DNA of 34,546 bases from Syntrophorhabdales bacterium. Lineage in GTDB: Bacteria > Desulfobacterota > Syntrophorhabdia > Syntrophorhabdales > Syntrophorhabdaceae. Location: the NCBI GenBank assembly GCA_018052995.1, contig JAGPMK010000023.1, positions 1 to 34,546 of the forward strand. The letters are read 5' to 3'. The position numbers were made by a program, and so were the translations under genes. Every line of letters begins with the position of its first letter. Position 1 is the stretch's first letter. This document shows, in pieces, positions 11,001 to 18,237 of the stretch. Under the pieces are notes generated by a model that saw nothing but the letters and a program-made list of their open reading frames with translations, was not told where the DNA came from and searched no databases.

Positions 11001-11547
11001 AAAGGAGATGGATATCCAGGAGGATGTGGATATTGTCGGAATGGTAAATAGCCACAGAGAACTATCCACTAAAAAGGGCGATAAAATGGCATATGTAAAC
11101 CTTGAGGATACAAAAGGGATACTCGAGGCTATTGTATTCCCTGATCTATATGCCAAAACTATTGAGCTTATTAAAAGCGAGAAACCCCTTGTTTTCAGCG
11201 GCACTATAGAGAAGATAGAGGAAGGCAAGGCAAAGATAAAGACAAAAAAGATAACCCCCCTTGAGGAGATAACTAAAAAGATAGCGAAAAACCTTATAAT
11301 AAGGATAGATTGCAAGATATTCAGGCGGGAGGATTTTAAGAGATTGAAGGAGATACTCGATACACTAAAGGGTTATACAAAAACCTTTATAGAGCTTCAG
11401 CTAAATGGTAATATACAGCGTTTAAAGATACCAGAGATAAGAACAGATATAGAAAAGATAAATATATTAATAAAACATTTTCCATCGGGCTTAAAAATTG
11501 TTGAGAGATCAGAGGAGATAACTAATGAGATACTATCTGGATTTTGA
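8071..11547 (+). CDS. dnaE: DNA polymerase III alpha subunit
   Basis: A 1158-aa replicative polymerase. The PHP domain starts at once (VHLHLHTQYSLLDG). The polymerase palm has PDIDVDF with two catalytic aspartates at about residues 407-409, and a third in KMDFLGLETL near residue 558. Fingers, a helix-hairpin-helix segment and a C-terminal OB-fold with VDIVGMV and MAYVNLEDTKG follow. I choose the ATG overlapping the guaA stop as TAATG over a GTG nine bases earlier. Its 3' end overlaps accA by 23 bp. It is the essential chromosomal polymerase and is placed inside a metabolic operon. Confidence 0.96.
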   Translation: MNEFVHLHLHTQYSLLDGAIRFEPLFELAKEYGMRSCSITDHGNMFGVVDFYFSAREADIKPIIGCEAYITPKSIQYKKTKGEDNAYHIILLAMNNNGYRNLVKLVSIAQLEGFYYVPRIDKEILRKYSDDIICLTACIKGEIPNSILKGTDKQTRGLVEEYLSIFGDRLFFELQDNGLDEQRIVNEGLIKLAGYYNIPIVATNDCHYLRKEESKAHELLLCIQTGKKLSDTDRMSFKSDEFYFKSPEEIFNAFSGYPDALKNTIRIAEMCNVIIDDTTYHFPDFKTPDNIDINEHFENECRKGFEKKLKKIMSSYSVFSEDQLQQYKDRLNYEIKVIKEQKFAGYFLIVADFIRYAKDNKIPVGPGRGSAAGSLVAYCLDITEVDPIKYNLLFERFLNPDRISMPDIDVDFCKKGRDDVIKYVVDRYGKNNVAQIITFGTMKSRAAVRDVGRALGVPLNVVDRVAKLIPATSKSIRHAIESEHQLKEIYENNRDIKEMLDNASVLEGLARHASIHAAGIVISNKDLTEHIPLYRGQAGERVTQFTMKTIERIGLIKMDFLGLETLTLIDNVLKMLKKDGIDIDLDNIPFDDAKTFELLCAGDTSGVFQLEGRGMKDLLIKFKPSKFEDILPLIALYRPGPLNSGMVDEFIKRKNNPSIIEYETPLLEDILKDTYGVIIYQEQIMKIAQVLANFSIKDADALRKAMSKKIPEQLERYSEQFITGAQSNGIPRETAEKIYNIIRQFGEYGFNKSHSTAYGLIAYQTAYLKANYYIYYLTAMLTIEVNNTDKLIKYITECRDAGIEILPPDINKSEKDFKIEDGKIRFGLSGIKNVGDAAIDNMLAMREEIGGFNSFMGFCDVIDSRKVNKKVLESLAKAGCFDRMGLKRSQIMHLIKERSDKPQKKNDKNIMQPSLFGDDEIINYTSYNIVVPDLEELPYREILAGEKEAFGFYFSQHPLKQFEKIINIITKYDTQSIKEMDIQEDVDIVGMVNSHRELSTKKGDKMAYVNLEDTKGILEAIVFPDLYAKTIELIKSEKPLVFSGTIEKIEEGKAKIKTKKITPLEEITKKIAKNLIIRIDCKIFRREDFKRLKEILDTLKGYTKTFIELQLNGNIQRLKIPEIRTDIEKINILIKHFPSGLKIVERSEEITNEILSGF

Positions 11548-12484
11548 GAAAAAACTCGAGCCATTTGAGAGAAGGATAAACGAGATAAAAAAATTCTACA
11601 GCACCAAAGACCCGCATTATTCAAGGGAGCTACAATCCATAAACAAAAAGATTGCCAAGATAGAGAAAGATATTTACAGCGAATTGACAAACTGGCAGAG
11701 GTCGCAACTTTCAAGACACCTCAATAGACCCCATACATTAGACTATATTGAAAATATCTTTTCAGATTTTGTTGAATTCAAGGGGGATAGAAAATTTAAG
11801 GATGACCCTGCAATAGTTGCAGGTTTTGCAAGATTAGGAGAGACGAGCATAGCTGTTGTAGGACACCAAAAAGGTAAAGACGTAAGGGAGATGGCGTATA
11901 GAAATTTTGGTATGTCACACCCAGAAGGCTATAGAAAGGCGATAAGGATTATGGATCTCGCCAGTAGATGGGGAAAACCGATTATTACATTTATTGATAC
12001 ACCCGGGGCATTTCCTGGTATAGGCGCTGAGGAGAGGGGTCAGGCAGAGGCAATAGCAACATGCATTGAATTTATGTTCTCCCTATCTGTCCCTGTTATA
12101 ACTATTGTTCTCGGGGAGGGTGGAAGCGGTGGTGCCCTTGCAATAGGCATTGGCAATGTGATCCTTATGCTTGAGAATGCCACATATTCTGTTATATCAC
12201 CTGAGGGCTGTGCTGCCATACTCTGGAGGGATGGTTCAAAGGGGCCACTTGCTGCAGAGGCGCTGAAACCAACAGCCCATGACCTATTCAGGCTCGGTGT
12301 GATAGATGAGATAGTTAAAGAACCATTTGGGGGTGCCCACAGGAACTGGGACCAGACATTTGACAATCTGAGACCGGTAGTAGATAAACATCTTAAATCA
12401 CTTTCATCCCTATCAAAAGATGATTTGAGGAAGATGAGGTATGAGAAATTCAGAAAAATGGGGATTTTTGAGGAGAGAAAATGA
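11525..12484 (+). CDS. accA: Acetyl-CoA carboxylase carboxyltransferase subunit alpha
   Basis: A 319-aa subunit that, with AccD, transfers CO2 from carboxybiotin to acetyl-CoA to make malonyl-CoA for fatty acid synthesis. The N-terminal coiled region (LDFEKKLEPFERRINEIKKF) is followed by the crotonase-fold carboxyltransferase domain with HQKGKDVREMAYRNFGM, TFIDTPGAFPGIGAEERGQ and GEGGSGGALAIG. accD is not in the window. The adjacent dnaE-accA order is also known from other bacteria, including E. coli. The start overlaps dnaE and the stop overlaps pgi (ATGA), so translation is probably coupled. Confidence 0.96.
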   Translation: MRYYLDFEKKLEPFERRINEIKKFYSTKDPHYSRELQSINKKIAKIEKDIYSELTNWQRSQLSRHLNRPHTLDYIENIFSDFVEFKGDRKFKDDPAIVAGFARLGETSIAVVGHQKGKDVREMAYRNFGMSHPEGYRKAIRIMDLASRWGKPIITFIDTPGAFPGIGAEERGQAEAIATCIEFMFSLSVPVITIVLGEGGSGGALAIGIGNVILMLENATYSVISPEGCAAILWRDGSKGPLAAEALKPTAHDLFRLGVIDEIVKEPFGGAHRNWDQTFDNLRPVVDKHLKSLSSLSKDDLRKMRYEKFRKMGIFEERK

Positions 12485-13839
12485 AAAGGATAGAGATGGA
12501 TATCAATGGCGTATTATCAAAAACAATAGGAAAAGAGGGTTTAGATGAGAAATCTATTCAAGAGGTCTCTTTAAAGATTGATGATTTCAAGGAAAAAATC
12601 TATAAATCCCCTTATCCTTTTATGGATTTTGAGCTTATTAAGTCCCATATTCCAGAGATAAATGCCATTAAAAAATCAGTCAATAAAATAAAGGCAAAAA
12701 ATCTTGTTATCCTTGGCATCGGTGGCTCTTCCCTAGGGACTGAGACCATCTTCTCCGCCCTCCTCCACCCCTTTCATAACCTGGAATCCCAATATAGGGC
12801 AGGTAGGCCAAGGTATTTTATATTAGATAACATAGACCCCCATAAGATAAATAGGGTAGTGGATATAATTCAAAGGGAAAAAGACAGGACACTCCTTGTG
12901 GTGATAAGCAAATCAGGGGAGACACCTGAGACTATGTCCCAGTTTATGCTTTTTAAGGATATCCTTAAGACTGCCAAGGACTACAGCCAAAGGATAGTGA
13001 TTATAACTGACAATAAAAAGGGGATGTTAAGAGAGATAACAAAAAAAGAGGGTTATCCATCCCTATCTGTCCCTGAGGGCATAGGCGGGAGATTCTCTGT
13101 TCTTACCCCTGTAGGCCTTTTCCCATCATCTTTAATGGACATTGACATTGATGAGATAGTAAGGGGCGCAGAAGATATGTCAGCTTATATAAAAAAGACC
13201 CCTTATAAAAAAAATATGGCTATTATACTGGCGGCTATCCTGTATCTCATGGATAATAACGGCAAAAAGATGCATATAATGATGCCCTACTGTGAAAGAC
13301 TTTCGGCATTTGCTGACTGGTTTAGACAGCTTGAGGCAGAAAGTCTCGGTAAAGGCGGCCATGGCCCAACCCCAGTGAAATCCATAGGGGTAACGGATCA
13401 GCACTCCCAGCTTCAGCTCTATGTCGATGGTCCCAAAGATAAGTGTATCACCTTTCTCTATCATGCAGAGGAAAAAAGGGAGATACCTGATAGTATTCCT
13501 TATCTGCCTGATCTGGGGTATCTTGCAGGAAAGGATATGAAAGACCTTTTTTATGCAGAATTTATAGGGACAAAACAATCGCTTATAGAGGCAAAGACAC
13601 CCAGCATTACAATTAACATAAATGAGATCAACGAATACAACATTGGTGCCCTGTTTTTTCTCTATGAGATGGTTATAGCATTTATGGGCAATATGTATAA
13701 TATCAATGCCTTTGACCAGCCTGGTGTTGAGCTTGGTAAGATCTACACAAAGGCGATGATGGGAAAAAAGGGCCTTGAGAAACAGAAAAAAACCATAGAG
13801 ACAGAGCTCAAGGCAAAAAGGCAATTAATCTCATTTTAA
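12481..13839 (+). CDS. pgi: Glucose-6-phosphate isomerase
   Basis: A 452-aa enzyme interconverting glucose-6-phosphate and fructose-6-phosphate. The first SIS domain has GIGGSSLGTETIFSAL, and the phosphate-binding loop is VVISKSGETPETMSQF. GGRFSVLTPVGL and the second SIS domain with SIGVTDQHSQLQLYVDGP complete the family pattern. The length fits the short Bacillus-type isomerases rather than the ~550-aa E. coli type. The start overlaps the accA stop by 4 bp. Confidence 0.95.
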   Translation: MKRIEMDINGVLSKTIGKEGLDEKSIQEVSLKIDDFKEKIYKSPYPFMDFELIKSHIPEINAIKKSVNKIKAKNLVILGIGGSSLGTETIFSALLHPFHNLESQYRAGRPRYFILDNIDPHKINRVVDIIQREKDRTLLVVISKSGETPETMSQFMLFKDILKTAKDYSQRIVIITDNKKGMLREITKKEGYPSLSVPEGIGGRFSVLTPVGLFPSSLMDIDIDEIVRGAEDMSAYIKKTPYKKNMAIILAAILYLMDNNGKKMHIMMPYCERLSAFADWFRQLEAESLGKGGHGPTPVKSIGVTDQHSQLQLYVDGPKDKCITFLYHAEEKREIPDSIPYLPDLGYLAGKDMKDLFYAEFIGTKQSLIEAKTPSITININEINEYNIGALFFLYEMVIAFMGNMYNINAFDQPGVELGKIYTKAMMGKKGLEKQKKTIETELKAKRQLISF

Positions 13840-13853
13840 TTTAGGAGATAGTT

Positions 13854-14324
13854 ATGAGATATGCAGGTTTTTTGGTAGGTTTTTTTATTATATTTGCAGG
13901 CACTGCCCATTGTTTTGATGTAGACATGGCTAAAAAATTTGACCCCATCTTCTCTCAGATGACACCTGAGGTATTGGCGATGAGGCCCTGCCAGATATCC
14001 GCAAAAGATGTCCTTGAGATGATTAAAAAAAAGGAGGATTTTATTATCTTGGATATAAGAACGCCTGCCGAGGTTAAACTTGTTGCATCTGCACATAAGA
14101 ATACTGTTGTTATACCTATGAATGAACTTTTCAGGATTGATAATCTAAAAAAACTCCCGAAAGATAAAAAGATTGCAGTGCTGTGCCATACAGGAGATAG
14201 GGCTGCTGCTACAACAATAGCCCTAAGGGCCATAGGGTTTGCCAATGCCTATCAGTTCAAAGGTGGTATAATAGAGTTTGCCAGAGAAGTCGGCAGAACA
14301 GCCACAGAATACGTAAAAGACTAA
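13854..14324 (+). CDS. Exported rhodanese-domain protein
   Basis: A 156-aa protein with an N-terminal signal peptide (about residues 1-20, GFLVGFFIIFAGTAHC) and one rhodanese domain. The domain begins at ISAKDVLEMI, contains ILDIRTPAEV, and has the active loop CHTGDR with the persulfide-forming Cys. A periplasmic sulfur transferase or sulfide-handling role fits, but the substrate is unknown. A GGAG ribosome-binding site precedes the ATG, 14 bp after pgi. It ends the seven-gene operon, directly before the strong hairpin terminator. Confidence 0.82.
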   Translation: MRYAGFLVGFFIIFAGTAHCFDVDMAKKFDPIFSQMTPEVLAMRPCQISAKDVLEMIKKKEDFIILDIRTPAEVKLVASAHKNTVVIPMNELFRIDNLKKLPKDKKIAVLCHTGDRAAATTIALRAIGFANAYQFKGGIIEFAREVGRTATEYVKD

Positions 14325-14356
14325 AAAAGTAGGATTAAATTAAGAATTTTAAAAAT

Positions 14357-14403
14357 GATATAGAAAAAGAGGGTAACTTTTGCTTACCCTCTTTTTCTAT
14401 ATC
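14357..14403. terminator. Bidirectional rho-independent terminator
   Basis: A perfect 20-bp stem: left arm 14357-14376, 7-base loop CTTTTGC (14377-14383), right arm 14384-14403. An AAAAAGAGGG block pairs with CCCTCTTTTT, so U-rich ends exist in both reading directions. It sits between the convergent rhodanese and cytochrome genes, and its right end overlaps the cytochrome stop codon. Confidence 0.9.
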
Positions 14404-14926
14404 AAGGCACTATAAATTTAAAATTGTGACATTGGTTGCAATAATTTTCTGATCTTGCATGCTGATGATGGCAGAGATTGCAGTCAAGATCTTTGCCATA
14501 ATGGGGTGAAGTATGAGGATTCGTAGGTTTTATCCCTGATGTCTTCTTGACAAGGCTATCTACATCATGACAGGTAAGGCATGTGTCAAACTCAACAGTA
14601 TCCTGTTTGTCTGTTTTGCCGTGACATCCATCACAGGTTATCCCTGCAAGGCTATGGATATGACTGCCTGTTATTTTAGTTCTGAGACTCTCTTTTTCTG
14701 ATATAGGGTGACAGGAAAGGCAGTCCTTTAAACCCATCTTTACTGTCTCTGGATGTCCTGATGGCAACACCTTTTCGGCCCCATGACATTCATGACAGCT
14801 ACCAGGCTTGGCATTTAAAGTCCTCTGGGGGGCAGCCATTATAATGGTCACAATACCCACAATAAAAACAGCCACTATCCCAGTCATAAGCACTATCTTA
14901 AGACCTTTATAAAATCCTGTATCCAT
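14402..14926 (-). CDS. Membrane-anchored hexaheme cytochrome c, flavocytochrome c heme-domain type
   Basis: A 174-aa protein with one N-terminal transmembrane helix (about residues 9-31) that also acts as an export anchor, and six CxxCH heme sites at C44, C69, C98, C116, C149 and C163. The end of the protein (HTSPHYGKDLDCNLCHHQH then YCNQCHNFKF) follows the pattern of the last two hemes of the N-terminal domain of Shewanella flavocytochrome c3 fumarate reductase. That domain has four hemes; here the middle holds an extra pair (CDGCH, CLTCH). It should carry electrons from the membrane to the flavoprotein encoded just upstream in transcription order. Hemes face the periplasm. Confidence 0.88.
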   Translation of the reverse strand: MDTGFYKGLKIVLMTGIVAVFIVGIVTIIMAAPQRTLNAKPGSCHECHGAEKVLPSGHPETVKMGLKDCLSCHPISEKESLRTKITGSHIHSLAGITCDGCHGKTDKQDTVEFDTCLTCHDVDSLVKKTSGIKPTNPHTSPHYGKDLDCNLCHHQHARSENYCNQCHNFKFIVP

Positions 14927-14962
14927 AACCTTACTCGTTACAGCATCCCTTTCTAAATTATA

Positions 14963-16513
14963 TTAGCCCCATGATTTTTCTTTTGCCGCATTCTTTCCTG
15001 CAATCCGTCCAAATACCACACAATCAGCCATTGCCACACCACCTAAACGAACTGCACCGTGTATACCACCACTTACCTCGCCAGCGGCATAAAGACCTGC
15101 AACAGGTTTTAGGTCAAATCCTATGACCTGGGCATCCTTGTTTATTACAAGACCACCCATAGTGTGATGAACCTTTGGCCATAGCCTTGCAGCATAGAAG
15201 GGAGCCTCAACCATTGGTTTTGCATCTGGGAATATCATACAGTCAAAATCAGGGTCCTTTTTCTTTTCCACAAAGGAGTTCCAACGTGCAACCTCTTCCT
15301 TGAATACGGCGACAGGTATATTATAGGCCTTTGCCAAATCCTCAAGGCTATTAAATCTCTTTATAGAACCATTTTCAAGACCCTTTTCCAGGGCCTCAGG
15401 GAATACCTGTTTCTTTACGGCGTAAGCATCACCCATAATTAAGACAGGCACGCCAACTAATATGATTGCATCTGCCCGTTCTTTTCTGTTTCCAGTCTCT
15501 TTGAAAAATCGTTTACCTGTCTTCGGATTAATCATAGGGCCATAGCCTACAAGCCTCTCACAAAACAGGGGGACATAGCCGAATCCTTTTTCATCGGGGC
15601 TTGTCCATGGACCAAGCTGTATCCAGTCCATATGAACATCCATTGCCCTTGCCATGCACGCTGCCATCAATGCCTCGCCTGTAGCACCAGGCTGGTTTGT
15701 AGATTCAAATCTCTCATCCAAGCGAGGGTCATGCACCTTGCGAAGGTTTACATCCCTTGCAAAACCCCCTGATGCAAGAATTACTGCCTTTGAGGCCTTA
15801 ATGTAGGCTTTTTTGCCTGTATTTTCATCCGGGAACCTGTAATTCTTCTTTACCTCTATGCCGATGATCCTGTTATTTTCACTTACTATAAATCTTTCAA
15901 GTTTTGTTCTGGTCTGGACCTTTACGCCGAGCTCCTTTACCTTCGATAACATCTTATTCACAAGCTCAGAGCCAGATGCATTTATTGTCTGGTGTGCCCT
16001 CTTAACTGAGTGCCCGCCATGAAAGTTCAGTCTTGTAAACCTTGCCCCTATATATGTTTCACACCATTCCAGGGCATCCTTGGAGCCATATGCAACGATC
16101 TTTGCAAGCTCAGGGTGATTAAGATAGAGCCCTGCCTTGAGCATATCCTTTAACATCTGCTCTGGCGAATCCTGAATGCCTGCCTCTTTTTGCATCTTTG
16201 TCCCGGCGGCACAAAAATCTCCTCCATTTATAATAGAATTACCACCATGCATAGGCATCTTTTCTATGATAATAACGTTTGCACCAGCATTTTTTGCCTC
16301 TATGGCAGCTGCAAGACCTGCAAAGCCACTTCCTATTATAACTACATCATAGGATTCGTCCCATTTTTTAGGAATCTCTTCCCTTGCCGCTGCATCATGT
16401 GATATAAGCCCTATCCCGCCTAATACAGCACCCGTTGCTACTGCTGCGCCTGCAGTTGACTTAAAAAAATCACGCCTTGACATATCTTTTGATTTTTCAG
16501 AATCTTTACCCAT
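14963..16513 (-). CDS. Tat-exported FAD-dependent fumarate reductase-like flavoprotein
   Basis: A 516-aa FAD_binding_2 protein. The Tat signal has MSRRDFFKS (residues 11-19) and then a hydrophobic stretch. The FAD motif is GSGFAG (61-66). Catalytic positions of flavocytochrome c fumarate reductases are retained: the proton-donor Arg as R343 (GNRKERAD), the His as H450 (VHHTMGG) and the second Arg as R489 (GAVRLGG). The His that helps bind the other fumarate carboxylate appears replaced (QLGPW, G301) and the neighbouring Thr by C318. It therefore probably reduces another unsaturated acid (acrylate, methacrylate, cinnamate or urocanate type). GGAGG precedes the ATG. Together with the downstream hexaheme cytochrome it equals a split flavocytochrome c. 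Confidence 0.88.
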   Translation of the reverse strand: MGKDSEKSKDMSRRDFFKSTAGAAVATGAVLGGIGLISHDAAAREEIPKKWDESYDVVIIGSGFAGLAAAIEAKNAGANVIIIEKMPMHGGNSIINGGDFCAAGTKMQKEAGIQDSPEQMLKDMLKAGLYLNHPELAKIVAYGSKDALEWCETYIGARFTRLNFHGGHSVKRAHQTINASGSELVNKMLSKVKELGVKVQTRTKLERFIVSENNRIIGIEVKKNYRFPDENTGKKAYIKASKAVILASGGFARDVNLRKVHDPRLDERFESTNQPGATGEALMAACMARAMDVHMDWIQLGPWTSPDEKGFGYVPLFCERLVGYGPMINPKTGKRFFKETGNRKERADAIILVGVPVLIMGDAYAVKKQVFPEALEKGLENGSIKRFNSLEDLAKAYNIPVAVFKEEVARWNSFVEKKKDPDFDCMIFPDAKPMVEAPFYAARLWPKVHHTMGGLVINKDAQVIGFDLKPVAGLYAAGEVSGGIHGAVRLGGVAMADCVVFGRIAGKNAAKEKSWG

Positions 16514-16538
16514 GATGGACCTCCATGCCTTGTTAATA

Positions 16539-16560
16539 TTTTGAGTTTATAGGCTCAAAA
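16539..16560. repeat. Small hairpin upstream of the flavoprotein gene
   Basis: TTTTGAG (16539-16545) and CTCAAAA (16554-16560) form a 7-bp stem with an 8-base loop in the 89-bp gap after the second ATPase gene. It lacks a clear T-run. It might lower or separate expression of the flavoprotein/cytochrome pair from the upstream reductase genes. Confidence 0.25.
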
Positions 16561-16602
16561 TTCAGTCTATATAAACCTTCTACATAAACCTACATAATGT
16601 TG

Positions 16603-17373
16603 TCAAGGATTTTCTGCTAATATAGCTGCACCAAATGCAGCGGTTATCTGTGGTTCATCGGCAACAAAGGAGCGGGTTTTAAGCTCTTCCTCTATTGCCT
16701 TAACAAGACCAATATCCTTTGCCCCACCCCCTGTTATGGCATAGTCAGGCGTGAGGCCAACCCTGCTTGCAAGATTAATTATCTTGGATGCCATTGCCTT
16801 ATGGATGCCTGCAACGATATCTGCCGGCACCGCACCCTCTGATATCCTTGACACTGCCTCAGATTCAGCAAAAACAGCACATGCGGTGGTAAATTCCACT
16901 GGTTTTGTGGATTTAAGGGAGAGCCCTCCTAATTCTTCAATATTTACATGTAATATCCTGGCGGTCACCTGAAGAAATTTCCCGCTGCCCCCTGCACATT
17001 TTTCATTCATGATAAAATTTACAATCCTGCCATAATCATCTATCCTTATAGCCCTCGTAAACTGTGCGCCCACATCAATTACAGTCCTGACACCTGGAAA
17101 AAGGGTGCTTATGCCCTTTGCATGACAGGACATATCAGATGGCCTCTTAGAGGCAAGATCAACCATGGATGCGCCATAGCCTGTTGCTACTGTATTTGCA
17201 ATATCATCTTTGGAAATATCATACTTTTTTAATACCATGTCTACTGTATACTGAACAGCCCCTCTGTAATCACCGCCTGATGGAACTATAGCGTAGGATC
17301 TCAGGCCCCCGTTTTCACAGAGCACTGCCTTTGTCCAACCTGAACCCACATCTATCCCTAAATAAAATGGCAT
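16603..17373 (-). CDS. BcrA/BzdP-type ATPase subunit of a benzoyl-CoA reductase-like complex
   Basis: A 256-aa ASKHA ATPase of the BadF/BadG/BcrA/BcrD/HgdC family, which uses ATP to push electrons to a very low potential. Visible are the phosphate-1 motif GIDVGSGWTK, the cysteines C126 (NEKCAGGSGKF) and C165 (TTACAVFAE) that hold one [4Fe-4S] cluster between two ATPase subunits, and the adenosine motif AITGGGAKD. The usual GGQDSK is replaced by DVGAQFTRAI, so it differs from its neighbour at 17391-18233. It is the last of four reductase subunits in the minus-strand operon. Substrate assignment is by complex similarity, not by residues. Confidence 0.82.
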   Translation of the reverse strand: MPFYLGIDVGSGWTKAVLCENGGLRSYAIVPSGGDYRGAVQYTVDMVLKKYDISKDDIANTVATGYGASMVDLASKRPSDMSCHAKGISTLFPGVRTVIDVGAQFTRAIRIDDYGRIVNFIMNEKCAGGSGKFLQVTARILHVNIEELGGLSLKSTKPVEFTTACAVFAESEAVSRISEGAVPADIVAGIHKAMASKIINLASRVGLTPDYAITGGGAKDIGLVKAIEEELKTRSFVADEPQITAAFGAAILAENP

Positions 17374-17390
17374 ATTACTATTACCTCATC

Positions 17391-18233
17391 TTAAGAAAAG
17401 AGCTTTGCCTCCTGCAGGCCAAAAGAGCTTCTAACAGGGGTCTGCCCCTCTCTTTCATACCTCTCAAAAATCTCACTGGCTAAGACAGCAGCGCCCAGTG
17501 CCCCAGTAATCAATGGTTCAGGGGGAAGAAGAACAGGACATCCAAGCCTTTCCTCCAATGCCTTTACAAGTCCTATATTTTTAGCACCCCCACCTGTTAC
17601 GGCAACATCAAGCTCTACTGTAAGCTTCTTTACCATTGAGCTCACCCTAGTTGCTACTGACATATGTATACCTGCTACAAGATTTGCCAGTGTTTCACCG
17701 CTTGCAAGCTGATTTGTCACCTCGTGCTCAGCGAAGACGGTGCATGTACTGCTTATAGCTGCCGGTTTATCAGATGTAAGGGAAAGACCTCCCATCTCCT
17801 CAAGGGGAATGCCAAGGGTATCCGCCATAATCTCAATAAATCTCCCTGTCCCTGCAGCACATTTATCATTCATTACAAAACTTACTACCTTACCGTCTTT
17901 TATCTTGATACCCTTGCTGTCCTGACCACCTATGTCCACGATTGTCTTAACTGTTGGGAGGAGGCTATGTAATCCTTTTGCGTGGCAGGTGATCTCAGTA
18001 ATCTGCCTATCTGCAAAGGGCACATTTATTCTCCCATACCCCGTGGCAATGATATAGGATAGATCCTCAAATCGGATGTTAGCCTGATCGAGCGCCTCCT
18101 CCATTACCTTATTGGCTAATTTGCGGTGTTCTGGGCCCGTAGGGCCTATAATGGTGGCATCAATCCTGCCACTAAATATAATCACCTTTGTCATAGTGGA
18201 ACCTATGTCAACACCTGCAAAATATTTTGCCAT
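17391..18233 (-). CDS. BcrD/BzdQ-type ATPase subunit of a benzoyl-CoA reductase-like complex
   Basis: A 280-aa ASKHA-fold activator with the full family pattern: GVDIGSTMTK, DIGGQDSKGI, C125 in NDKCAAGTGRF, C164 in SSTCTVFAEHE and AVTGGGAKN. It should pair with the 256-aa paralogue to share one [4Fe-4S] cluster and couple ATP hydrolysis to electron transfer into the catalytic subunits. The two ATPases of 256 and 280 residues match the sizes of the Azoarcus-type (BzdP, BzdQ) rather than the Thauera-type reductase, in which one ATPase is much larger. It lies only 4 bp downstream of the next catalytic subunit gene. Confidence 0.85.
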   Translation of the reverse strand: MAKYFAGVDIGSTMTKVIIFSGRIDATIIGPTGPEHRKLANKVMEEALDQANIRFEDLSYIIATGYGRINVPFADRQITEITCHAKGLHSLLPTVKTIVDIGGQDSKGIKIKDGKVVSFVMNDKCAAGTGRFIEIMADTLGIPLEEMGGLSLTSDKPAAISSTCTVFAEHEVTNQLASGETLANLVAGIHMSVATRVSSMVKKLTVELDVAVTGGGAKNIGLVKALEERLGCPVLLPPEPLITGALGAAVLASEIFERYEREGQTPVRSSFGLQEAKLFS

Positions 18234-18237
18234 AATA

